DNA of 64,000 bases from an uncultured Amphritea sp. (GTDB lineage Bacteria; Pseudomonadota; Gammaproteobacteria; Pseudomonadales; Balneatricaceae), in assembly GCF_937127095.1 (NCBI RefSeq), contig NZ_CAKZLP010000019.1:124001-188000 (forward strand), in the 5' to 3' direction. How positions within the stretch are numbered: the stretch's first letter is position 1; each line of letters starts with the position of its first letter. Below, one piece after another: positions 55,557-64,000 of this stretch. Under the pieces are notes generated by a model. The model worked only from the letters and a program-made list of their open reading frames with translations. It was not told the origin of the DNA and ran no database searches. The translations under genes were made by a program, and so were the position numbers.

Positions 55557-56630
55557 TTATTCGTGTTGCTTTAACCAGTCGGCAATGCCCGGGGCGACCT
55601 CAGTTTGCGATTTTCCGGACACGAATACGCCAATATGTCCGGAAGCGACCTCATACTCTGTATAGTCATGGCTGTTTGTCAGCCCGGTCAGGGCACGGGA
55701 AGCAGAGGGCGGTACCAGGTGATCAGAACTGCCATAAACGTTGAGCAGGGGCTGGGTGATCTGCTTCAGGTCGACAGACTGGTCGCCGACGAGTACAGCG
55801 TTGTTGATGAAACCGTTATCTTTGAAAAAGGTAGTGAGAAACTGGCGGAACATCTCACCTGCCTGGTCCGGGCTGTCATAGATCCATTTTTCCATGCGCA
55901 GAAAGCTTAACGCAGAGGCTCTGTCTCTCAGTTGTCGGGGGGTGTTGAGGTTTTTTTGCAGCCCCAGGCGCATCGGCATCAGGGCATTATAGGCATCGTT
56001 GAGCATGGCGCCGGGGATATTGCCGTAGGTTTCAACGGCCAGGTCGATATCGATCTGTTGTGCCAGGTGGCTGAGCATATTGTCCGGTGTCTTAAAATCA
56101 ACCGGGGTCACCATGGTGACCAGGTTTTTGACTTTGTCGGGGTTAAGCGCGGTATAGCAGAGGCTCAGAGTGCCACCCTGACAGATTCCCAGCAGATTAA
56201 GCTGGTCCTGGCCGGAATCCTGTAATACCTGATCGACACAGTTGGCAATATAGCCGTTGATATAGTCATCCATATCCAGGTAGCGGTCAGCGGCATCGGG
56301 GTACCCCCAGTCGATCAGGTAGATATCCAGCCCCAGCTCCAATAGTCGCTTAACAAATGAGCGTTCCTGGTCAAGGTCGACCATATAGGGACGGTTAACC
56401 AGCGCGTAGCAGATCAGCAGTGGGGTTTTGCAGCGTTTCTTGCCGGGTGTTTTCTCGCTTTGATAGCGGAACAACTGCAGTTTATCTTCACGATAGATGA
56501 TCTCTTTAGGCGTCTGGCCGACGCTGACCTCTTCGAGATGCTGCAGCGTGTTTACGCTCTGTAACAGGTGCTCGTTGAACTGGCAGAGTTCTGAAATGAT
56601 TTTCTCCGGGCTGAATTTGAAACCGCTCAT
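55557..56630 (-). CDS. phaC: Class III PHA synthase catalytic subunit PhaC
   Basis: The 357-residue length fits class III PhaC, which needs PhaE. The alpha/beta-hydrolase core has LLGICQGGTLSLC with the nucleophile Cys near residue 149, the Asp in YGSSDHLVPPS near 305, and the His in VASGHIGVFVSGKSQ near 334. TPLLICYALVNRPYMVDL near 70 is also typical. Its start overlaps the phaE stop by 4 bases. This is the second PHA synthase in the window; the class I enzyme is at 15.0-16.7 kb. Confidence 0.94.
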   Translation of the reverse strand: MSGFKFSPEKIISELCQFNEHLLQSVNTLQHLEEVSVGQTPKEIIYREDKLQLFRYQSEKTPGKKRCKTPLLICYALVNRPYMVDLDQERSFVKRLLELGLDIYLIDWGYPDAADRYLDMDDYINGYIANCVDQVLQDSGQDQLNLLGICQGGTLSLCYTALNPDKVKNLVTMVTPVDFKTPDNMLSHLAQQIDIDLAVETYGNIPGAMLNDAYNALMPMRLGLQKNLNTPRQLRDRASALSFLRMEKWIYDSPDQAGEMFRQFLTTFFKDNGFINNAVLVGDQSVDLKQITQPLLNVYGSSDHLVPPSASRALTGLTNSHDYTEYEVASGHIGVFVSGKSQTEVAPGIADWLKQHE

Positions 56631-57562
56631 TCAGTTTTGCTCCGGCTGCGGCGTTGCGGCGGCTTCTGCTGCTTCTGGAGTGTGGCAATCAGCGCACGCA
56701 ACTCGTCGATCTCCTGTTGCTGTCGCCGCAGTTGTTTACGCATCCGATGTTGTGCGCGGATGGTGCTGTCGAGCTCTTCCCGGGTAACCAGACCAAACTC
56801 TTTGAGCTTTTTATCCCGGTTATTAAAGGCCAGTTGACGCACCCGGTTAAGGCTGTTGCTGATGCGGCCATGACACGCCTGATACTGTTCGGTGAACACA
56901 GTTTCGCGGTAGGCTTTTTCGTAACACTCAACCCAAAGGTTTTGCAGGGTTTTAACACTGTCAATATCGTTTGTTTGCTGATCCAGCAGTTGTTTCAGAT
57001 CGACACCGGTCTGGTTAAAGATCTGGTCATACTGCTGCAGGTAACCATGCAGGGAGTCCTGATAATCGATGACCGCCTGGGCCAGCGAGCGAATCTGTGC
57101 CGGGCTGTAGGGGCCGTTGCCGATCTCCGGGGATTTTGCCAGTTGTTCCAGCAGTTCCCGAAAGGGCGTCTGGGAGAGAGATTCGGGATTCAACAGGGCG
57201 TCTTTCATCAGGGTGGCAAAAGGTTCCGGCAGGTTCCATTGGCGGCTGAGCATCTCGTTGCACTGCTGCTGCATATAATGCTGCATCTGCTCCACCAACT
57301 GATCGGTGCTGAGATTGTCGCTGTTTTTATCACGCAGTGAATCGGCAAAGTGACTGAACTGTGCTGCCTGTGACTTGACCAGATTCAGCAGGTTAGCCTG
57401 CTGATCACTGAAATCAGTAGTAGGGCCGCCCTGAAAACTGTCGAGAAACTGCTGCCACTTTTCAGGTTGCATAGACGTCAGTTGACCTGCCATCTCCTGC
57501 CAACGTTGCAGTTGTTCCTGTAGCCAGTTGTCAGTACCGCTACCCGAGTTCTCAGTCATCAT
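56627..57562 (-). CDS. phaE: Class III PHA synthase subunit PhaE
   Basis: PhaE is the non-catalytic partner that activates class III PhaC. The 311-residue protein is mostly helical, with FADSLRDKNSDNL and DPLLNPES-like stretches in the middle, a conserved LWVECYEKAYRETVFTEQYQACHGRISNSLNRVRQLA region near 210-245, and a coiled-coil end (about 262-300) followed by a basic tail (RRSRSKTE). It precedes phaC with a 4-base overlap. Either of two adjacent ATG codons may be the start. Confidence 0.9.
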   Translation of the reverse strand: MMTENSGSGTDNWLQEQLQRWQEMAGQLTSMQPEKWQQFLDSFQGGPTTDFSDQQANLLNLVKSQAAQFSHFADSLRDKNSDNLSTDQLVEQMQHYMQQQCNEMLSRQWNLPEPFATLMKDALLNPESLSQTPFRELLEQLAKSPEIGNGPYSPAQIRSLAQAVIDYQDSLHGYLQQYDQIFNQTGVDLKQLLDQQTNDIDSVKTLQNLWVECYEKAYRETVFTEQYQACHGRISNSLNRVRQLAFNNRDKKLKEFGLVTREELDSTIRAQHRMRKQLRRQQQEIDELRALIATLQKQQKPPQRRSRSKTE

Positions 57563-57611
57563 CAGTGCCTAATGGTTATCTGTATTAACATCTTAATGAA
57601 GCGGGTGAAGA

Positions 57612-58493
57612 TTATGAACCCTTTTCTGCCGCCTGCTCCAAAAGGAGTATAAAGTGACGGGCTGCATTGCTCAGTGTCCGCTCCTTATGGGTAATGTATC
57701 CCAACTCACGGGTCACCGGAGGCACATCCACATTGAGCACTTTTAAGCTGTTTTCGGTCATGGTCTCGGGTAATAGCGACCAGCCAAGCCCGATCTGAAC
57801 CATCATTCTGATGGTGTCCAGGTAGTTCGTCGACATCGCTTTATCTGGCTGCAAGCCCAGTTGTGAAAACTGTAGTTCGGCCAGCTGACGGGTAAAGGTG
57901 GCGCTGCCAGAGAGGATTGCCGGAAAATCGCACAGCTGTTCCAGTGTCACCTGATCAAGAGCTGCCAGTGGGTGATCGGGCGCGACAACGTAATTGAGTT
58001 TATCGCGCCAGATTGCCCGGGAATGAATGCTGGGGTCGGGATGAGGCGAGAGGGTGATCAGCGCGATCTCAAGATTGCCACGCAGCACATTATCATAGGC
58101 GATCTCTGACTCATCAAAGCGCAGATCCAGTTTTACCTCGGGAAACTCGTGAATGTACTGACGCAATACCGGGGGCAGGCGGTGCAGGCTTATATGATGG
58201 CTGGCTGCTACTGACAGGGTGCCGCTGACTTCACCGCTGAGGTTGCTCAGGGAGCGGCGCGCGTCTTCCAGTTCCAGCAGAATGCGGTTCGCTCTGGGCA
58301 ACAGTTCGCGACCCGCTTCGGTCAGTCCGACGGTGCGGCCGATGCGGTCAAACAGACGGCTATTCAGTTGTTGCTCCAGTATCAGAATGCGCTTACTCAT
58401 CGCTGACTGGGTGAGAAATAGTTGCTCCGCTGCCCGGGAAAAAGAGCCGCTTTCGGCAACTGCGACAAAGGCCTGTAACGAGTTGGTATCCAT
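57612..58493 (-). CDS. LysR-family transcriptional regulator
   Basis: The 293-residue protein has the LysR winged helix-turn-helix at residues 2-60 (LQAFVAVAESGSFSRAAEQLFLTQSAMSKRILILEQQL) and a substrate-binding regulatory domain (about 90-290). It is divergent from leuC, the classic LysR arrangement, and a 15-bp T-N11-A type palindrome lies between them. A role in regulating the leu genes is plausible but the inducer is unknown. Confidence 0.92.
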   Translation of the reverse strand: MDTNSLQAFVAVAESGSFSRAAEQLFLTQSAMSKRILILEQQLNSRLFDRIGRTVGLTEAGRELLPRANRILLELEDARRSLSNLSGEVSGTLSVAASHHISLHRLPPVLRQYIHEFPEVKLDLRFDESEIAYDNVLRGNLEIALITLSPHPDPSIHSRAIWRDKLNYVVAPDHPLAALDQVTLEQLCDFPAILSGSATFTRQLAELQFSQLGLQPDKAMSTNYLDTIRMMVQIGLGWSLLPETMTENSLKVLNVDVPPVTRELGYITHKERTLSNAARHFILLLEQAAEKGS

Positions 58494-58529
58494 GGGATCT
58501 GTCCTGTTGCTGTTGTCGTCAGTCTATCT

Positions 58530-58544
58530 ATTCCAAACTGGAAT
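58530..58544. promoter_or_regulatory. Candidate LysR-type operator between the LysR gene and leuC
   Basis: ATTCCA-AAC-TGGAAT is a perfect inverted repeat and fits the T-N11-A pattern. It lies 37 bases upstream of the LysR start and about 115 bases upstream of the leuC start. Confidence 0.55.
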
Positions 58545-58658
58545 GCAAAGTATAAAAATTATGAATTTGTTTTCTGCTATATCCTGCACTAGGATTGCTG
58601 CATATAAAAAGGCTGGCTGAACAATCGCCGGTAATAAGACGTAGTGAGGTAACCTCAA

Positions 58659-60074
<1,416 letters not shown>

Positions 60075-60094
60075 TTAGGTATCGGGAGAGCGAG

Positions 60095-60742
60095 ATGAAT
60101 AAGTTTACACTGCACACAGGTATCGCTGCACCGCTGGATCGGGCCAATGTCGATACCGATATGATTATCCCCAAACAGTTTCTGAAATCGATCAAGCGTT
60201 CCGGCTTTGGTAAAAACCTGTTTGATGAACTGCGTTATCTGGATGAAGGTCAGCCGGATCAGTCCTGCGAAGGGCGTCCACTAAATACGGAATTTGTCCT
60301 CAACCAGCCCCGTTATCAGGGCGCTAGTGTGCTGCTGGCGCGGGAAAATTTCGGTTGTGGCTCCAGCCGTGAACACGCACCCTGGGCGCTGGATGATTAC
60401 GGTTTCCGTTGCGTGATTGCGCCGAGTTTTGCTGAGATCTTCTACAATAACTGCTTTAAGAATGGTCTGTTGCCGATTGTATTGCATGAAGAGAAGGTTG
60501 ATCAGTTGTTCAAAGAAAGTGCTGCGGCTGACGGTTATCAGCTGAGTATCGATCTGGAGCGCCAGCTGGTCATCACCCCATCCGGTGAGGAGATGACCTT
60601 CAGTATTGATGGCTTCCGCAAGCACTGTCTGCTGAATGGTTTGGATGATATCGGTATTACGCTGCAAAACGAGGCGGATATTCGTGCCTATGAAGCGCGC
60701 CGTCGTCAGCAGGCACCGTGGTTGTTTGACGCGATTAAATAA
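60095..60742 (+). CDS. leuD: 3-isopropylmalate dehydratase small subunit LeuD
   Basis: The 215-residue LeuD has [30 protein letters not shown] at the start, and the conserved [19 protein letters not shown] near 85-103. It lies 20 bases after leuC, with GGGAGAG upstream of the ATG. With LeuC it forms the heterodimeric dehydratase. Confidence 0.97.
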   Translation: MNKFTLHTGIAAPLDRANVDTDMIIPKQFLKSIKRSGFGKNLFDELRYLDEGQPDQSCEGRPLNTEFVLNQPRYQGASVLLARENFGCGSSREHAPWALDDYGFRCVIAPSFAEIFYNNCFKNGLLPIVLHEEKVDQLFKESAAADGYQLSIDLERQLVITPSGEEMTFSIDGFRKHCLLNGLDDIGITLQNEADIRAYEARRRQQAPWLFDAIK

Positions 60743-60814
60743 TCGCCATACTCAAGATAAATGAATTTCCGGCGGCAGAGCAGGCTCTGTAGCCCCGATT
60801 AAGGAAAGAGAATA

Positions 60815-61897
60815 ATGTCTAAAAATGTACTGGTTTTACCGGGTGATGGTATTGGCCCTGAGATCGTAGCTCAGGCGCGTCGGGTTCTGGAGTTGGTTAA
60901 CCAGCAGGACAGTCTGGATCTGCAGCTGACCGAGGCCCTGGTGGGTGGTGCGGCAATTGACGCTCACGGCGTACCGCTGCCTGAAGCAACTCTGGATGCG
61001 GCCCGCGCCGCTGATGCTATCCTGCTGGGTGCTGTGGGTGGCCCGAAATGGGACACTAATCCTGATTTTCAGATCCGTCCGGAAAAAGGGCTGCTGGGTA
61101 TCCGTTCCAGTCTGGGGCTGTTTGGTAACCTGCGTCCGGCGATTCTGTACCCGCAACTGGCACATGCTTCAAGCCTGAAGCCGGAAATTGTCTCAGGACT
61201 GGATATTCTGATTGTACGTGAACTGACCGGCGGTATCTACTTTGGTCAGCCACGGGGCGTGCGTTTGAAAGAGGGTAATGTCCGTGAGGGATATAACACC
61301 TACGTTTATGATGAAAACGAGATCCGCCGTATCGGTCGTGTGGCGTTTGAAGCCGCCCGTGCCCGCAACAAGCGTCTCTGTTCAGTCGATAAGGCTAACG
61401 TACTGGAAGTGACAGTACTGTGGCGTGAAGTGATGGAAGAGTTGTCCAAAGAGTATCCGGATGTTGAACTGAGCCATATGTATGTTGATAACGCGGCGAT
61501 GCAGCTGGTGCGTGCACCGAAGCAGTTTGACGTAATGGTCACCGGTAACATGTTCGGCGATATTCTTTCTGATGCGGCAGCGATGCTGACCGGTTCCATC
61601 GGTATGCTGCCTTCGGCCTCTCTGGATGTTGACGGTAAAGGAATGTATGAGCCATGCCACGGTTCTGCACCGGATATTGCCGGGCAGAATATGGCGAACC
61701 CACTGGCAACGATTCTGTCGGTTGCGATGATGCTGCGATACTCGCTTAACGCGGGCGAAACAGCAGATCGTATTGAAGCAGCAGTGAGTCAGGTGCTGGA
61801 TCAGAATCTGCGTACCGGCGATATCTGGTCTGAAGGGATGCAGAAGGTATCTACCACTGAAATGGGTGATGCGGTTATTGCGGCTTTACAGGCGTAA
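60815..61897 (+). CDS. leuB: 3-isopropylmalate dehydrogenase LeuB
   Basis: LeuB oxidises and decarboxylates 3-isopropylmalate using NAD+. The 360-residue protein has [14 protein letters not shown] at the start, [11 protein letters not shown] near 70, [15 protein letters not shown] near 140, [11 protein letters not shown] near 190, [29 protein letters not shown] near 245, and [22 protein letters not shown] near 275. AAGGAAAG precedes the ATG. Confidence 0.98.
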   Translation: MSKNVLVLPGDGIGPEIVAQARRVLELVNQQDSLDLQLTEALVGGAAIDAHGVPLPEATLDAARAADAILLGAVGGPKWDTNPDFQIRPEKGLLGIRSSLGLFGNLRPAILYPQLAHASSLKPEIVSGLDILIVRELTGGIYFGQPRGVRLKEGNVREGYNTYVYDENEIRRIGRVAFEAARARNKRLCSVDKANVLEVTVLWREVMEELSKEYPDVELSHMYVDNAAMQLVRAPKQFDVMVTGNMFGDILSDAAAMLTGSIGMLPSASLDVDGKGMYEPCHGSAPDIAGQNMANPLATILSVAMMLRYSLNAGETADRIEAAVSQVLDQNLRTGDIWSEGMQKVSTTEMGDAVIAALQA

Positions 61898-62085
61898 ACC
61901 GGGTTTTATGGCTTCAGTTGGTCATAAAATGCTCTGAATCAGATAGTCTATGTGACTAAATTGTTGCATAATTAAAGGGCTTCGGAGCGTCCGGAGCCAT
62001 AGCAGGCTGCTATAGACTATTGTGGCAGCTTTGTTGTTTTTATTCTCAGGGATCTGTTAGCAGGTTCGAATTTTTGGTGGAACAG

Positions 62086-63201
62086 ATGAAGCGTGTAGGT
62101 TTTGTAGGTTGGCGCGGAATGGTTGGTTCCGTGCTGATGCAGCGCATGATAGAAGAAGGTGATTTTGATCATATCGATGAGCCGGTCTTCTTTACAACGT
62201 CCCAGGCAGGTCAGCCAGGTCCGGATATCGGTAAAGATATTCCGACCCTGAAAGACGCAACATCCATTGATGAACTGAAACAGATGGATGCCATTATTTC
62301 CTGTCAGGGCGGCGACTACACGAAACAGGTTTATGGTGCTCTGCGTGCTGCAGGCTGGGATGGCTACTGGATCGATGCCGCATCTTCACTGCGGATGGAA
62401 GACGATGCCATCATCGTACTTGACCCGGTTAACATGAATGTCATCAAAGACGGACTGGCTAATGGCGTAAAAACCTATGTCGGCGGTAACTGTACAGTGT
62501 CTCTGATGCTGATGGGGCTGGGCGGTCTGTTCAGTGCGGGTCTGATCGAGTGGATGACCTCCATGACCTATCAGGCAGCATCCGGTGGCGGTGCACGTCA
62601 TATGCGTGAACTGATCTCACAGATGGGCGTTATCAAAGAATCGGTAGCGGCTGATCTGGCGAACCCTGCCAGCGCAATTCTGGATATTGACCGTCAGGTG
62701 GCCGCGACTATTCGTTCTGGTGCGATGCCAACCGATAATTTTGGTGTGCCTCTGGCGGGCTCTCTGATCCCATGGATCGATACCCGTCTGGATAATGGTC
62801 AGAGTCGCGAAGAGTGGAAAGCCTATGCCGAAACCAACAAGATTCTGGGACTGAGCGCTAATCCGGTACCGATTGATGGTACCTGCGTGCGTATCGGTGC
62901 GATGCGCTGTCACAGTCAGGCATTCACTATCAAGCTGAAGCAGAATGTGCCGATGGATGAGATCGAATCCATGATCGCGGAGGCGAATGACTGGGTGAGT
63001 GTGGTGCCTAATGAACGTGATATTACCGCCCGTGATCTGACGCCTGCCAAAGTCACCGGTACGTTGAGTGTACCTGTGGGACGCCTGCGTAAGATGAACA
63101 TTGGGGATGAATTCCTCAACGCCTTCAGCGTGGGTGATCAGTTGCTGTGGGGTGCGGCAGAGCCGTTACGCCGTATGCTGCGGATTCTGCTGCAGGGCTG
63201 A
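62086..63201 (+). CDS. asd: Aspartate-semialdehyde dehydrogenase Asd
   Basis: Asd reduces aspartyl phosphate to aspartate semialdehyde for lysine, methionine and threonine synthesis. The 371-residue protein is of the gammaproteobacterial type: [18 protein letters not shown] at the start, SCQGGDYT near 72, the catalytic Cys in [18 protein letters not shown] near 136, and the His in [12 protein letters not shown] near 276. I chose ATG 62086 with GGTGGAAC upstream; the frame is open from 62020. Confidence 0.97.
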   Translation: MKRVGFVGWRGMVGSVLMQRMIEEGDFDHIDEPVFFTTSQAGQPGPDIGKDIPTLKDATSIDELKQMDAIISCQGGDYTKQVYGALRAAGWDGYWIDAASSLRMEDDAIIVLDPVNMNVIKDGLANGVKTYVGGNCTVSLMLMGLGGLFSAGLIEWMTSMTYQAASGGGARHMRELISQMGVIKESVAADLANPASAILDIDRQVAATIRSGAMPTDNFGVPLAGSLIPWIDTRLDNGQSREEWKAYAETNKILGLSANPVPIDGTCVRIGAMRCHSQAFTIKLKQNVPMDEIESMIAEANDWVSVVPNERDITARDLTPAKVTGTLSVPVGRLRKMNIGDEFLNAFSVGDQLLWGAAEPLRRMLRILLQG

Positions 63202-63633
63202 TTCATCGAAACAGATATAACCGGCTGAAAAGGCCGGTTTTTTTGTATCTGCAGGTGTGATTCAGGTCAACGAAACCGATATAAATAGTTTTAAGTCGTG
63301 TTGTTAAGTACGGTCACCAACTTAGGTAGTGTCAGTTCAGTGGGTTGTTGATTTTGTGTTTAGGTTAAAATATTTTTTATGTTTTGCTTATAAGTCTATG
63401 AAATATATGATTTTATATTTTTAATTTTGAACATTTTAATGGTGTGTGACGATGTCGGTTCAGTGCAGGGCGGTTTTAAATACTGAAGTTTCGCTATTTA
63501 TGGCCGATCTGGGTTGTTGATTAAACATGGGTTTTAATGAATACTTTGCCCAATAAAACTGGATACGTAACTTTCTGAATATTGACGACTTTTGTGATGT
63601 TCAGGACCAGGGGAAATTAAGGAAGCGAAAATA
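63202..63633. other. Intergenic region between asd and fimV
   Basis: After the asd terminator this 432-base region holds no gene that I can support. The middle (about 63350-63445) is strongly AT-rich with T- and A-runs and could be an UP-element-like or bent promoter region for fimV. No repeats or tRNA were seen. Confidence 0.5.
63219..63245 (+). terminator. Terminator after asd
   Basis: AACCGGC, a seven-base loop, GCCGGTT and a T-run. It lies 17 bases after the asd stop. Confidence 0.85.
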
Positions 63634-64000
63634 TGCTGCGCAAATTAGCCCTAAGTTTGGCAATTGCAGGTGTCTTAGGAACCTCAAATGCAAATGCGCT
63701 TGGTCTCGGTGAAATTAGAATTACATCAGCGTTGAACGAGCCTCTGCAAGCTGAGATACAGCTTTTGCAGATGCGGTCAGTCGATCCGCAACAGATTCTT
63801 CCAAGAATGGCCAATGTCGATGAGTTTGCTCTGGCCGGGATAGAGAAGTTACGTTTCCTCTCTGATGTAAAATTTGAGGTGAAGCCGGGTGCTTCTGGTC
63901 GGGGTATTATTATCCTGACGTCATCGGCTCCCGTTAAAGAGCCGTTCCTCAACTTTCTGGTAGAGGTTAACTGGCCCAGCGGACGTCTTGTTCGTGAATA
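63634..64000 (+). CDS. fimV: FimV-like motility/peptidoglycan-binding protein (partial, N-terminal)
   Basis: FimV is an inner-membrane protein that organises type IV pilus and cell pole functions in Pseudomonas-like bacteria. Only about 122 residues are in the window: a signal peptide (about 1-22, ending NANA), then LGLGEIRITSALNEPLQAEIQLL and RFLSDVKFEVKPGASGRGIIILTSSAPVKEPFLNFLVEVNWPSGRLVRE, typical of the FimV N-terminal domain. AAGGAAG precedes the ATG. The gene continues past the window; its place after asd is as in pseudomonads. Confidence 0.92.

Overview
The window looks like chromosomal DNA of a marine gammaproteobacterium, most likely an oceanospirillal (Oceanospirillaceae-like: Amphritea, Neptunomonas or Neptuniibacter type). 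That placement is inferred from protein character and gene order. Blocks shared with pseudomonads include topA / DUF6586 / small acidic protein / sulA / lexA, LysR-leuCDB-asd-fimV, and ccoNOQP-ccoGHI. Other traits are microaerobic respiration, polyhydroxyalkanoate (PHA) storage and arsenite oxidase. Almost all of it is dense, intact core genome. I saw no rRNA, tRNA, CRISPR array, insertion sequence or prophage.

Layout. 1-6.3 kb: a cbb3 oxidase locus on the minus strand (ccoN-O-Q-P, terminator, ccoG-H-I with ccoI cut by the window edge); two FNR/ANR boxes lie upstream. 6.7-9.7 kb: a small alpha/beta hydrolase, rlmM, a monooxygenase-fold protein, a TusA-like protein and ProQ. 9.7-16.7 kb, minus strand: lapD-like and lapG-like genes (c-di-GMP control of adhesin release), a DUF3080 lipoprotein, a MATE exporter and a class I PHA synthase. 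17-24.6 kb: a glutaredoxin-like protein, tatD, slt, uup, a universal stress protein and small unknown proteins. 24.8-31.9 kb: topA, two small conserved genes, then the SOS block sulA-lexA / dinG with three LexA-type boxes. 32-49.8 kb: rhlB, selO, gpsA, sixA, an O-antigen-ligase-like protein, hydrolases, a patatin, a DMT transporter, folE, smrB, prmB, aroC, speE, an MFS transporter, a DUF6489 protein, phaR and a ribbon-helix-helix protein. 49.9-54.6 kb: the one accessory-looking stretch, with a DJ-1/PfpI protein, arsenite oxidase aioB-aioA, a decayed hlyD fragment and small repeats. 54.6-64 kb: speD, class III PHA synthase phaE-phaC, a LysR regulator, leuC-leuD-leuB, asd and the start of fimV.

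Most notable: aioA is interrupted by one in-frame TGA (52034-52036) at codon 388. The downstream frame stays open and family-like to the normal C-terminus, so this is a fresh nonsense change, a sequencing error or recoding. Nearby is a hlyD relic that also carries an in-frame TGA, a REP-like palindrome, and two 26-bp repeats whose small stems differ by a compensating base pair. Also notable: two different PHA synthases in one window, three tandem 14-bp repeats upstream of the DUF6489-phaR pair, and a degenerate LapD-type receptor beside its protease with no adhesin in view. I did not find a convincing wholly new system; the strongest leads are the interrupted aioA, the phaR-upstream repeats and the 26-bp repeats.
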